Assembly: GCF_000308575.1 (NCBI RefSeq)
Contig: NZ_BAFZ01000027.1
Location: forward strand, 1 to 38,183
DNA length: 38,183 bases
From: Nocardia exalbida NBRC 100660
GTDB lineage: Bacteria > Actinomycetota > Actinomycetes > Mycobacteriales > Mycobacteriaceae
Direction of reading: 5' to 3'
Position 1 is the stretch's first letter. Each line of letters opens with the position of its first letter. The notes beneath the pieces were generated by a model. That model was not told the DNA's origin. It saw only the letters and a list, made by a program, of their open reading frames with translations, and searched no databases. This document shows, one piece after another, positions 7,453 to 14,871 of the stretch. The translations under genes were made by a program, and so were the position numbers.

Positions 7453-8355
7453 ATGGCAGACGACCACGCGGAGGAAACGGGCAGCACGCTGCCGCGCCGA
7501 CAGCTCGGCAGGTATCTGAAAGAGGCTCGGGAGGGATCGGGTTTCACCCTGGAACGGGCCGCGTCCCTCATGGAGTGGAACAAATCTACCCTGAGCCGCC
7601 TGGAGCGCGGATTGACCGAAAAGGTCAGGGTCCGTGACGTTTCAGGGTTGTGTGAGATCTATGGATTGACTGACGAGAACGCGGCTGTCGCCAGGGTGCT
7701 CGCTGAACAGACACCGGCGAAGTCGTGGTGGCATACCTATGGAGATTTGATCCCGGCGTGGTTCAACCTGTATGTCGGGTTGGAAGCCAGCGCGGCAGAA
7801 TTGGCGAGTTATCAGCCATTGCTCATACCGGGACTGCTACAGACACCGGACTACACGCGGGCTATCGATCGGCATTACTTCACAGAAGACACAGAAGAGG
7901 AGTTGGAACGCCGTATTCAGGTTCGTGCTCAGCGGCAACACATTCTCACCCGATCGCGTAACCCGACAAGAGCGTCGTTCGTGCTCCATGAGTCCGTGCT
8001 GCGAACTGTGGTCGGTAACCGCCGTGTCATGACCGCCCAGTCGAGGCACCTCGCAGATATGAGCACTCTGGCCAACGTCGATATCCGGATACTGCCGTTC
8101 CACGCCGGGATCCCGCTCGGCGCAGCCCTACCACCGTTCACCATCTTGGACTTCGCCCGCGACGGGCGTGGCAAGTTGACGGAGCCCCCGGTCATCTATT
8201 GCGAGAACTACACCGGCGCCGCGTACCTTGAAGGGCCAGCGGATGTGCTCAGATTCCGTGAGGCATTCGCGATGCTTCAGCAGGCAGGACCGGACGTCCG
8301 CCCGAGCCGTGACCTGTTGCGAGAGATAGCGAGGGAGTTCGACCGTGAACGCTGA
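7453..8355 (+). CDS. XRE-family regulator with DUF5753 sensor domain
   Basis: This cytoplasmic transcription regulator of 300 residues belongs to the large actinobacterial family that includes WhiJ-like proteins. Residues about 15-75 form an XRE helix-turn-helix (RQLGRYLKEAREGSGFTLERAA, then NKSTLSRLERG as recognition region). Residues about 105-285 are the DUF5753 domain, recognised by AELASYQPLLIPGLLQTPDYTRA and HESVLRTVVG. The ATG 7453 follows GGGGAG at suitable spacing. The last 11 bases overlap the DUF397 gene. In Streptomyces such regulators pair with a small DUF397 protein that modulates DNA binding, which suggests this pair controls its own promoter and a nearby or developmental target. 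The ligand is unknown. Confidence 0.9.
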   Translation: MADDHAEETGSTLPRRQLGRYLKEAREGSGFTLERAASLMEWNKSTLSRLERGLTEKVRVRDVSGLCEIYGLTDENAAVARVLAEQTPAKSWWHTYGDLIPAWFNLYVGLEASAAELASYQPLLIPGLLQTPDYTRAIDRHYFTEDTEEELERRIQVRAQRQHILTRSRNPTRASFVLHESVLRTVVGNRRVMTAQSRHLADMSTLANVDIRILPFHAGIPLGAALPPFTILDFARDGRGKLTEPPVIYCENYTGAAYLEGPADVLRFREAFAMLQQAGPDVRPSRDLLREIAREFDRER

Positions 8356-8551
8356 CTTGTCCGGAGCGTGCTGGTTCAAATCGAGCCATAGTCAAGGTGG
8401 GGCCGACTGTGTCGAGGTCGCCCACCTGGCCGGAGGCACGGTCGGCGTCCGTGACTCGAAGAACCCGACCGGTCCGGCGCTGATCTTCACGCCCGGCGAG
8501 TGGGACGCCTTCACCACCGGCGTGGTCCGTGGCGGGTTCGACCGGGCATAA
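8345..8551 (+). CDS. DUF397 protein, partner of the XRE regulator
   Basis: The product has 68 residues, the normal size for DUF397. Diagnostic stretches are WFKSSHSQGGADCVEVA, VGVRDSKNPTGP and a final LIFTPGEWDAFTTGVVRGGF. It starts with GTG 8345, eleven bases inside the end of the regulator gene, so its translation depends on the upstream gene. DUF397 proteins are thought to bind the paired DUF5753 regulator and change its activity. There is no sign of damage. Confidence 0.9.
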   Translation: MNADLSGACWFKSSHSQGGADCVEVAHLAGGTVGVRDSKNPTGPALIFTPGEWDAFTTGVVRGGFDRA

Positions 8552-8807
8552 GCTACCGCAACCTTGCTGAGGCGTACCTCGACCAGCGGCAGCTCCCGCA
8601 GCGCGGCGACGTCGGCGATCGGTACGACGGCATTCTGCCGTCGATTGAGGTAGCGAATCCCGAAGTCGGCAAGTCCGGACACTCCGGCCGGAAAGGTTCC
8701 ACACGGAAGCCGCGCCCGGTCGACCGTGCTTACCAGTCGTTAAGGATTTCTTCAGGCCGGTCGGTGAGGGTTGCGCGACAGTGATCAGTTCTCACGTAGG
8801 AGCCTTG

Positions 8808-9182
8808 ATGATCACCACCCGTCTGACCCTCCTAGGGCTTCCCGTGCTCGTGCTGGCCGCTTCCGCTGGTCTGGCGACGGCTCCCACTGCCGTGGCGCAG
8901 CCCCCGCTGCCGACCTACACCTGCAAGTACACGCCCATCACCGACTACGTCGTGATATTCAGCTCGATGCGAGCGCGCAAGTGCGCCGCGTCACCGGGCG
9001 CTCCGCTGGACGGCAACTATTTCTATCCGGTCCGGATGGAGAACAGCTTCACCGGTGAGAAATGGGAGTGCGGTGGCGCATTCCCGCACCTCGGCAAGCC
9101 GATCCATCCGGGAATGGGAGCTTACGAGGCGGAGGCGGTGCTCAACGCCGGGGTGGACGCGAGCAACTGCCGCCCGATCTGA
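8808..9182 (+). CDS. Small secreted four-cysteine protein, copy 1
   Basis: The 124-residue product begins at ATG 8808 after TAGGAG; a GTG 27 bases earlier is in frame but weaker. It has a clear Sec signal peptide (basic start, Leu-Ala core) with likely cleavage after AVA near residue 30. The mature part of about 94 residues holds four cysteines in YTCKY, RKCAAS, KWECGG and SNCRP, enough for two disulfide bonds. No known family is recognised. Copy 2 starts at 9255 and shares the signal peptide design, the PTYTC start, the AS-GAPL turn, a GE-W-C segment and a terminal G-DAS-C motif. The pair is a tandem duplication; secretion to the envelope or medium is likely. Confidence 0.75.
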   Translation: MITTRLTLLGLPVLVLAASAGLATAPTAVAQPPLPTYTCKYTPITDYVVIFSSMRARKCAASPGAPLDGNYFYPVRMENSFTGEKWECGGAFPHLGKPIHPGMGAYEAEAVLNAGVDASNCRPI

Positions 9183-9254
9183 CCGCGCGGTCCGCGCGAG
9201 ACAGCTGTTCACGAGTGCCTAGAAGTATTGATTCCGATTTCGACAGGAACCGCG

Positions 9255-9632
9255 ATGAGCACAATCCGCCTGGCACGCCTCGGGCTGCCGATACTCCTGC
9301 TGGCCGTTACCGCCGGTCTGCTGACCGCCCCCGCCGCCGGTGCGCAAGTTCTGCCGACCTACACCTGCGGCTACACGATCGACTTACCGCACTTCGGCTC
9401 CGTCAAAGGCCGCGAATGCACGGCCTCGGCGGGCGCTCCTCTGACCGGCCACCACTGGATCACCTTCCAGCTGCGAAACAGCGGATCGGGCGAGACATGG
9501 GTGTGCAACAGCGTCGAGGCTGCGCTTGTCCCGTACTACCTGAACGACAAGATAGATCCGGGCTACGAGGACTTCGAACGGGCCTACGGTCGTGGCGCGG
9601 ACGCAAGCGTCTGTCACCGCCTACTGGACTGA
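9255..9632 (+). CDS. Small secreted four-cysteine protein, copy 2
   Basis: This is the paralogue of the protein at 8808, with 125 residues from ATG 9255 (ACAGGAA upstream). The signal peptide ends after AGA near residue 30. Four cysteines occur at matching places: YTCGY, RECTAS, WVCNS and SVCHR. Between copies the cysteines, the PTYTC start, GAPL, the SGE-W-C segment, the -I-PGY-- YE/DFE stretch and the G-DAS-C end are conserved, while other residues have diverged strongly, so the duplication is not recent. Function is unknown. The gene is 72 bases from copy 1 and probably in the same transcript. Hairpins without a U-run follow the stop. Confidence 0.75.
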   Translation: MSTIRLARLGLPILLLAVTAGLLTAPAAGAQVLPTYTCGYTIDLPHFGSVKGRECTASAGAPLTGHHWITFQLRNSGSGETWVCNSVEAALVPYYLNDKIDPGYEDFERAYGRGADASVCHRLLD

Positions 9633-9635
9633 CTC

Positions 9636-9719
9636 CCGCCCCGCAGTCGCCCGGGGGCGGATGCTGCAGTATCTGCTCGGTCATCGTGGATCCGTCACCG
9701 GCGGTTCGGTCCGCCGGTG
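9636..9719 (+). terminator. Two hairpins after the secreted-protein genes
   Basis: CCGCCCC (9636-9642) can pair with GGGGCGG (9654-9660) immediately after the stop codon, and CACCGGCGG (9696-9704) pairs perfectly with CCGCCGGTG (9711-9719). Neither is followed by a T-run, so they may be weak terminators or mRNA-end stabilisers before the toxin-antitoxin promoter. Confidence 0.35.
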
Positions 9720-9768
9720 TCCGGCGGCGTGGGCTTGCAGCTGTGAAACGTGGTGACATCGCGACGAT

Positions 9769-9788
9769 CTGTACAGAATCCTGTACAG
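9769..9788 (+). promoter_or_regulatory. YefM-type twin operator over the toxin-antitoxin promoter
   Basis: Two copies of the palindrome CTGTACAG lie at 9769-9776 and 9781-9788, twelve bases centre to centre. TGTACA is the known core of the Escherichia coli YefM operator repeats. The second copy contains TACAGT, which would be the -10 box, with transcription starting close to the ATG at 9796. Binding of the YefM-YoeB complex would therefore block the promoter (conditional cooperativity). Confidence 0.75.
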
Positions 9789-9795
9789 TAAGGTC

Positions 9796-10302
9796 ATGAA
9801 GCCGATGAGCTATACCGAGGCGCGAGCTAACTTCGCATCGGTTCTCGACACTGCCACCGAAGACCTGGAAGAGGTGGTGATCACTCGCGCGGGTCACGAG
9901 CCTGCCGTTGTTGTCGCGCTCAGCGAGTATCAGGCACTCCAGGAGACCGCGTACTTGCTGGGCAATCCGGCTAATGCGCGACATCTCGAACGTTCTATCG
10001 CAGAGCATCGTGGCGGCGGCGCAACGCCTCGCGAACTGGTCGACGTTGCCGAAGACGAGGATGATGGGGAGACGAAGCGTCCGTGGGTGCGGGTCTATTC
10101 CGCGCGGCCCCCCCACTTCGACGCCGAGTTCCCTCGGGCCGCTCGCTACCTCGATGATCTGGTTTCCCCGGTTCTTGCGGCCCCCGAAAACGTCGATCCG
10201 GAGGAATTCTCAGCCGCCCTGCGCATGGTCAGTGCGTGGTTATCGCGAGTGGGTCTTCCCGAGTCCGAGCGCAAGGTGACTCGTCGCAAGGCGGGTAAGT
10301 GA
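9796..10302 (+). CDS. YefM-family antitoxin with long C-terminal extension
   Basis: Residues 1-86 are a typical YefM/Phd antitoxin: MSYTEARANFASVLD, EEVVITRAGHEPAVVVALSEYQALQETAYLL and SPANARHL-like NPANARHLERSI. This part binds DNA and ends in the stretch that normally wraps the toxin. Canonical YefM stops here (83-92 residues). This protein has 168 residues; the extra 82 (from about 87) carry PWVRVYSARPPHF, a helical EFPRAARYLDDLVSPVL, EEFSAALRMVSAWLSRVGLP and a basic tail KVTRRKAGK. I do not recognise this region. ATG 9796 lacks a Shine-Dalgarno and is probably leaderless. The stop overlaps the toxin start by four bases (GTGA), so the toxin is made through coupling. Confidence 0.88.
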   Translation: MKPMSYTEARANFASVLDTATEDLEEVVITRAGHEPAVVVALSEYQALQETAYLLGNPANARHLERSIAEHRGGGATPRELVDVAEDEDDGETKRPWVRVYSARPPHFDAEFPRAARYLDDLVSPVLAAPENVDPEEFSAALRMVSAWLSRVGLPESERKVTRRKAGK

Positions 10303-10556
10303 AACTTACATTCACCGAATCTGCCTGGGACGACTACCAATGGTGGCTGGCCAACGACAAGAAGATCTTGCGGCGCATCAACACGCTGATCGCGGATATC
10401 AAGCGCAACGGCTACGAAGGCATCGGAAAGCCAGAAGCGCTGAAACACAATCTGGCTGGCTACTGGTCGCGACGGATCACGACTGATCACCGGATCGTGT
10501 ACGTCATCGAGGACGACACGGTCGTGATCATCGCCTGTCGCTTCCACTACGAGTAA
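10299..10556 (+). CDS. yoeB: YoeB-family ribosome-dependent mRNA endonuclease toxin
   Basis: The toxin has 85 residues and aligns to E. coli YoeB almost without gaps: FTESAWDDYQWWLANDKKILRRIN, KPEALKHNLAGYWSRRITTDHRIVY and the end CRFHYE. The catalytic residues Glu46, Arg65, His83 and Tyr84 are all present, so it should be an active RNase that cuts mRNA in the ribosomal A site. It starts with GTG 10299 overlapping the antitoxin stop, which keeps toxin below antitoxin. The only unusual point is its partner's long extension. Confidence 0.93.
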   Translation: MKLTFTESAWDDYQWWLANDKKILRRINTLIADIKRNGYEGIGKPEALKHNLAGYWSRRITTDHRIVYVIEDDTVVIIACRFHYE

Positions 10557-10806
10557 TCAAAGCGGGTGCGACCACCGCAGGTCGGCGCGACCGAGGGTCG
10601 CCCCCAGAGGCCGTGCCCGGCACTCCTTCGGTTCATGCTGATGCGACCGGACGGGAACATCGGTGCGGGCGACGCCTCATCAGTACGCGCTGCGCGTCTC
10701 AGCGCGACGGCGGTGCGAAGTGCGCCGGGGCGCAGAGGGAGGCGGCGAAGACTTCGGGCGAGGTTGTGCCAACTCGTGTCATCGAGGCAGGCTGAGATTG
10801 CAGACG
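10557..10806. other. Intergenic stretch without recognised gene
   Basis: Between the toxin stop and the tRNA terminator no frame shows a convincing start, family match or ribosome site. Long open frames across it on the plus strand are composition artefacts that also run through the tRNA. It may be the eroded edge of the accessory segment. Confidence 0.5.
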
Positions 10807-10849
10807 AAAAAGGCCCCTGCCAGCAAGTGTGCTGGTCATGGGGCCTTTG
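10807..10849 (-). terminator. Terminator after tRNA-Arg
   Basis: On the minus strand AAAGGCCCC and GGGGCCTTT enclose an inner stem CCAGCA/TGCTGG, and TTTTTCG follows. It lies eight bases past the tRNA 3' end and is a classic intrinsic terminator for the tRNA transcript. Confidence 0.85.
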
Positions 10850-10856
10850 TCGTGCG

Positions 10857-10929
10857 TGCCCTCGGCAGGATTCGAACCTGCGGCCTTCTGCTCCGGAGGC
10901 AGACGCTCTATCCCCTGAGCTACGAGGGC
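10857..10929 (-). tRNA. tRNA-Arg (anticodon CCG)
   Basis: The minus strand folds as a cloverleaf of 73 bases: acceptor GCCCTCG/CGAGGGC with discriminator A, D arm GCTC-AGGGGATA-GAGC, anticodon stem TCTGC/GCAGA with loop CTCCGGA (anticodon CCG, reading CGG arginine codons), variable AGGCC, and T arm GCAGG-TTCGAAT-CCTGC. CCA is not encoded. tRNA-Arg next to argS is also the order in M. tuberculosis. Confidence 0.97.
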
Positions 10930-11033
10930 GGGATAGAACTCGGTCGGGGCCGGGGAGGCGGTCCGATCGGGCTGGGTCAGCCTATCGTATCGGTGGCCGT
11001 CCGCCAAAAAGCGCGGGCGGCGGTGGTTTCGGG

Positions 11034-12164
11034 TCAGGGCAGGGGGGCGGCGCCTCGGGCGGTGAGCATGGTGGTCATCAGATCGGATTCGCCGCGCTGG
11101 GTTGTGGCCATGGTTTCGGCGAGGGTGCGCACCGCTGTGGTGGCTGCGTGCTGGGCGGCGTAGTCGATCATCGACAGCCCACCCTGATGGTGGCGCAGCA
11201 TGAGCTGGAGGAACTTGGTGTCCAGGGCGGGGCCGGTGGCCTGGCGCAGCGCCGCGAGTTCGGCGGGCGTGGCCATGCCGGGCATGGCGGACACCGGGCC
11301 GGAGTGATGCGGCATGTTCGCGCCGGCGTGGTCGTGGCCGCCCATCGGTTCGGTCATCCAGCCCATGAACCCGTCCAGGCCCTGCGCGGGTTCGCCCCAC
11401 AGCTGCAACCACCCCTGCATGCGCCCGATCTGGCTCTGCTGGGTGGTGAGGATGTCGTAGGCCAGACGGCGCACCTCGGTGTCGGTGGAACGAACCAGCA
11501 CCACGCCCGCCATTTCGACCGCTTGCGCGTGATGCGCCGACATGTCCTGGCTGAAACCGACGTCGACAGGGTCCGGATCCGGTTCCGGGGACCTGTCCAG
11601 CGGAATCCGGGCCAGCACGCCGATCGCGAAGCCGATGAGAATGGCCCCGATGATGCCGAGGGTCAGCAGCGCGGTGCGCTGTCGGCGGAACTGTCCCCCG
11701 ATGCCGGACCCGGCCGGTGCTTCGCGGGCATCTGGTCCGGTCGCTTCGCGATCGTGGGATCCGGCTGGTGCTTCGCCCGTGCCGGACCCGACAGGTGCTT
11801 TGTCGACCGAAATGTGAGCCTCCTCGGCGACTCCGGTGCTTTCGCGCGACGCGTCGCGACCGCCCGATGCTGCGCGTTCGTTGGATCCGGTGGCTTCGCG
11901 ACCGTCCGACCCGGTGACCTCACGAGTGCCGGAGCCGGTGCTTTCCGAACTGCCGGACCCGACGGTTTCGGAAGCGCCGGATCCGATGACGTCGCCACCA
12001 CCGGTCCCGGTCACCGCACGAGTGCCGGGTTCGGTCGACGCCGCGCGGTCGCCGGATCCGGTCGCTTCGTCACCACCGGACCTCGCGGCTTTGCCTCGGC
12101 CCGAGCCGGTGGCTTCGGGATCACCTGGCGCAGCGGAGGCTCCGCGATTCCGATCGGCGGCCAC
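11034..12164 (-). CDS. DUF305 membrane protein with octapeptide-repeat N-terminus
   Basis: The C-terminal 185 residues are a DUF305 domain: SQDMSAHHAQAVEMA, a Met/His-rich middle (MGGHDHAGANMPHHSG), and LQLMLRHHQGGLSMIDYA, the paired His motifs of this ferritin-like, probably metal-handling, extracytoplasmic family. One membrane helix lies at about residues 164-185, just after FRRQR. Before it are about 158 cytoplasmic residues of low complexity with a repeated eight-residue unit (type VTGSGxRE), unusual for DUF305 proteins, which are normally about 200-230 residues. GTG 12164 shares one base with the stop of the DUF3105 gene (TAGTG), giving coupled translation; no internal ATG occurs before the membrane helix. 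The start is therefore likely but not proven. Copper or other metal binding is an inference. Confidence 0.8.
   Translation of the reverse strand: MAADRNRGASAAPGDPEATGSGRGKAARSGGDEATGSGDRAASTEPGTRAVTGTGGGDVIGSGASETVGSGSSESTGSGTREVTGSDGREATGSNERAASGGRDASRESTGVAEEAHISVDKAPVGSGTGEAPAGSHDREATGPDAREAPAGSGIGGQFRRQRTALLTLGIIGAILIGFAIGVLARIPLDRSPEPDPDPVDVGFSQDMSAHHAQAVEMAGVVLVRSTDTEVRRLAYDILTTQQSQIGRMQGWLQLWGEPAQGLDGFMGWMTEPMGGHDHAGANMPHHSGPVSAMPGMATPAELAALRQATGPALDTKFLQLMLRHHQGGLSMIDYAAQHAATTAVRTLAETMATTQRGESDLMTTMLTARGAAPLP
11871..11990 (-). repeat. 24-base tandem repeat encoding an octapeptide
   Basis: Five consecutive units (residues 59-98) follow the pattern [TSVA]-[TV]-G-S-[GDN]-x-[RS]-E: VIGSGASE, TVGSGSSE, STGSGTRE, VTGSDGRE, ATGSNERA. 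At DNA level the unit is about 24 bases with a shared GGATCCGG-like core. Degenerate copies extend on both sides (EATGSGRG, EATGSGDR, EAPAGSHDR, EATGPDAR). Confidence 0.8.
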
Positions 12165-13084
12165 TACTGCCCCGCGCCGGGGGCGGGCTGGGCAGGGGCG
12201 GGCGGCGCGGGCACCGGCGCGCCGGGCATACCCGGCAGGCCGGGAAGACCGGGAACGCCGGGCACACCGGGCAGGCCGCCGGGCGCACCACCGAGTTCGG
12301 CCTGGTCCTGCTGCAGGCCCTTGCCGTCCATCGGCACCGCGTCCGGTCCGGGCGGCGTCGGGTCGAACGGCGGCGGGTTGTCGGTGTCGAAGACGATGGT
12401 CGAGCAGTCGGCGCCCACTTCGGGGTAGGCGTAGTTGTTCAGCCGCAGCGCGGTGATGAACTGGCCGACGCGCTTGTCGTCCGGGCTGTCCAGCTTCAGC
12501 TGATGACCCCAGGACTGCAGCGAGACGGCCGAATCCAGGCCGGGGTAAGGCGACATCATCGTGTACGGCTTGCCCTCGACCTTCGCCTTCAGCGTGGCGA
12601 TGCCGTCGGCGTTCACCTTGTCCGGGTTGTAGGCGATCCACACCGCGCCGTGTTCGAGGGAGTGCACCGCGTTCTCCACCCGGATCGGCTTGCTGTAGAC
12701 GATGCCGGTGCAGGTCGCCCAGGACTGGTCGTGCGGACCGCCGAACGGCGGCGCCTGGTCGTAGGCCACGCGCTGGTTGGCCGCGATGTGCAGACCGGCG
12801 GGGTATTCCTTCTTCACCACACCCGCGATCCCGTCGGACGGGTCCTTCTTCTGCGCGCTCGGCGTGTACTTGTCCAGGTCGGCCTTTTCCCGGTACTTGG
12901 GGACCAGGTTGTAAGCCAGTGCGCCGATCAATGCGATGATTACTACGGCCGCGCCGATGGCCGGCCAGGGGATCTGCCGGGTTTTCTTCGGAAGCTGTCC
13001 TTGTCTGCCTCGCTTGCGGGGATCTGACAACTTCGCCGCGGCCTTGGCGGCCTTGGCCGATTTGGCGCTGGGACTGCTAGGCAT
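12164..13084 (-). CDS. DUF3105 membrane protein with collagen-like tail
   Basis: The product has 306 residues from ATG 13084. A lysine-rich cytoplasmic tail (KSAKAAKAAAK, RKRGRQGQLPKKTR) precedes one membrane helix at about residues 40-60. The extracytoplasmic DUF3105 domain follows, marked by PPFGGPHDQSWATCTGIVYSKP, the VHSLEHGAVWIAYNP segment and SPYPGLDS with VSLQSWGHQLKLD. A conserved His-Glu-His pattern suggests metal binding. The last 40 residues hold seven Gly-x-Pro triplets and then an Ala/Pro tail, so a flexible or collagen-like stalk end. DUF3105 and DUF305 genes are commonly paired in actinobacteria, here with overlapping stop and start. The biological role is not established. Confidence 0.88.
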   Translation of the reverse strand: MPSSPSAKSAKAAKAAAKLSDPRKRGRQGQLPKKTRQIPWPAIGAAVVIIALIGALAYNLVPKYREKADLDKYTPSAQKKDPSDGIAGVVKKEYPAGLHIAANQRVAYDQAPPFGGPHDQSWATCTGIVYSKPIRVENAVHSLEHGAVWIAYNPDKVNADGIATLKAKVEGKPYTMMSPYPGLDSAVSLQSWGHQLKLDSPDDKRVGQFITALRLNNYAYPEVGADCSTIVFDTDNPPPFDPTPPGPDAVPMDGKGLQQDQAELGGAPGGLPGVPGVPGLPGLPGMPGAPVPAPPAPAQPAPGAGQ

Positions 13085-13177
13085 CGCTCAGTGTGCTCTT
13101 TCGACGTTGATGGATCCGCTGGCTGCGCAGTGCCCACCCCGAGGTGTACACCCGCCAAGACCATAGGATAGAGACTC

Positions 13178-14836
13178 GTGACTCCAGCTGACCTTGCAGA
13201 TCTCCTTCGCTCGACAGCGGCGAAGGTGCTTGTCGAACGTGGACTGGACCCTGCGGTCCTGCCCGACGAGGTCACCGTGGAACGCCCCCGCAACCCCGAA
13301 CACGGCGACTATGCCACGAATGTCGCGATGCAGGTGGCCAAGCGCGCCGGAACCAAGCCGCGTGACCTGGCCACCTGGCTGGCCGACGCGCTGGCCGAGG
13401 CCGACGGCGTCGCCGCCGCCGAGGTCGCCGGGCCCGGGTTCCTGAACATCCGCCTCGCGGCCTCCGCGCAGGGCGCGATCATCGAGCGGATACTCGCCGC
13501 GGGCGCCGCGTACGGCACCGCGGAGTCGCTGAAGGGCACCCGGATCAACCTCGAGTTCGTCTCGGCCAACCCGACCGGTCCCGTGCATCTGGGCGGCACT
13601 CGGTGGGCTTCGGTCGGCGACGCGCTGGGCCGCATTCTGGCCGCGCAGGGCGCCGACGTGGTGCGCGAGTACTACTTCAACGACCACGGGGCGCAGATCG
13701 ATCGGTTCGCCGCCTCGCTGGTCGCGGCCGCCACCGGCGCGCCGACCCCGGAGAACGGATACGCGGGCGCCTACATCGGCGAGATCGCCGACAAGATCCT
13801 GGCCGCGCACCCGGACGCGCTGAGCAAGCCGGAGGCCGAGCGCCTCGAGGTGTTCAGGGCCGAGGGCGTCGAGCTGATGTTCGCGCACATCAGGGAGTCG
13901 CTGCACGAGTTCGGCACCGACTTCGACGTCTACTTCAACGAGAGCTCGCTGTTCGCCTCCGGCGCGGTCGAGCAGGCCGTGGAGCGGCTGAAGAACTCCG
14001 GCGACCTGTACGAGAAGGACGGCGCCTGGTGGATCGCCAGCTCGGAATACGGTGACGACCAGGACCGGGTGGTCCTCAAGAGCGATGGCAAAGCCGCCTA
14101 CATCGCAGGCGACATCGCCTACTTCCAGGACAAGCGCTCCCGCGGCTTCGACTTGTGCATCTACATGCTCGGCGCCGACCACCACGGTTACATCGGCAGG
14201 CTGAAGGCCGCCGCGGCCGCGTTCGGCGACGATCCGGCGACCGTCGAGGTGCTGATCGGGCAGATGGTGAACCTGCTGCGCGACGGCGTCGCGGTGAAGA
14301 TGAGCAAGCGGGCGGGCACCGTGGTGACGCTCGACGACCTGGTCGAGGCGATCGGCGTGGACGCGGCGCGCTACTCGCTGGTGCGCTCGTCGGTGAACTC
14401 GAGCATCGACATCGACCTGAACCTGTGGGCCAGCCAGAGCAACGAGAACCCGGTCTACTACGTGCAGTACGCGCACGCGCGGACCGCGTCCATCGCCCGC
14501 AACGCCGCCGAGTTCGATTACGACTCCGTCACCGCCGACCTCGCGCTGCTGTCGGCGGAGGAGGAGGGCGAGCTGATCCGCACCCTCGGCGAGTACCCGC
14601 GCGTGGTGGCCGGTGCGGCGAGCCTGCGTGAACCGCACCGGGTGGCCCGCTACCTGGAGGAGCTGGCCGGCGCGTACCACCGTTTCCAGACCAACAAGAA
14701 CCTGCGCGTCCTGCCGCTGGGCGACGACCCCGTCTCCCCGACGAACGCGGCTCGGCTCGCTCTGGTCAACGCGACCCGCCAGGTCCTGGCCAACGGCTTG
14801 GCCCTGCTCGGCGTCGGCGCGCCGGAGCGCATGTGA
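13178..14836 (+). CDS. argS: Arginine--tRNA ligase
   Basis: This class I aminoacyl-tRNA synthetase charges tRNA-Arg with arginine. It has 552 residues, the normal size. An N-terminal tRNA-recognition domain (residues 1-100) comes first. The HIGH-type signature is HLGG at 137-140 inside [17 protein letters not shown] is exact at 374-377. The C-terminal DALR anticodon-binding helices include [16 protein letters not shown] and [15 protein letters not shown]. The start is GTG 13178; no Shine-Dalgarno is present, but TAGGAT eight bases upstream could be a -10 for a leaderless message. It heads the argS-lysA-hom-thrC-thrB gene string and is divergent from the DUF3105 gene, close to its cognate tRNA. 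Confidence 0.97.
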   Translation: MTPADLADLLRSTAAKVLVERGLDPAVLPDEVTVERPRNPEHGDYATNVAMQVAKRAGTKPRDLATWLADALAEADGVAAAEVAGPGFLNIRLAASAQGAIIERILAAGAAYGTAESLKGTRINLEFVSANPTGPVHLGGTRWASVGDALGRILAAQGADVVREYYFNDHGAQIDRFAASLVAAATGAPTPENGYAGAYIGEIADKILAAHPDALSKPEAERLEVFRAEGVELMFAHIRESLHEFGTDFDVYFNESSLFASGAVEQAVERLKNSGDLYEKDGAWWIASSEYGDDQDRVVLKSDGKAAYIAGDIAYFQDKRSRGFDLCIYMLGADHHGYIGRLKAAAAAFGDDPATVEVLIGQMVNLLRDGVAVKMSKRAGTVVTLDDLVEAIGVDAARYSLVRSSVNSSIDIDLNLWASQSNENPVYYVQYAHARTASIARNAAEFDYDSVTADLALLSAEEEGELIRTLGEYPRVVAGAASLREPHRVARYLEELAGAYHRFQTNKNLRVLPLGDDPVSPTNAARLALVNATRQVLANGLALLGVGAPERM

Positions 14837-14871
14837 CCGGCCGGTCGACCACAGCGAGGAAGGAAGGCTCA

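Noticed and set aside
8552..8682. A minus-strand frame starting at GTG 8682 with protein-like residues (FGIRYLNRRQNAVVPIADV)
   Set aside because: It quickly runs antisense into the DUF397 gene, has a poor ribosome site and no recognised family. It may be a remnant of an older gene, but the evidence is too thin to annotate.
10566..12428. A 620-codon plus-strand frame over the tRNA, DUF305 and DUF3105 genes
   Set aside because: It crosses a tRNA and terminator and is antisense to two recognised proteins; its Gly/Pro/Arg runs come from the 24-base repeats.
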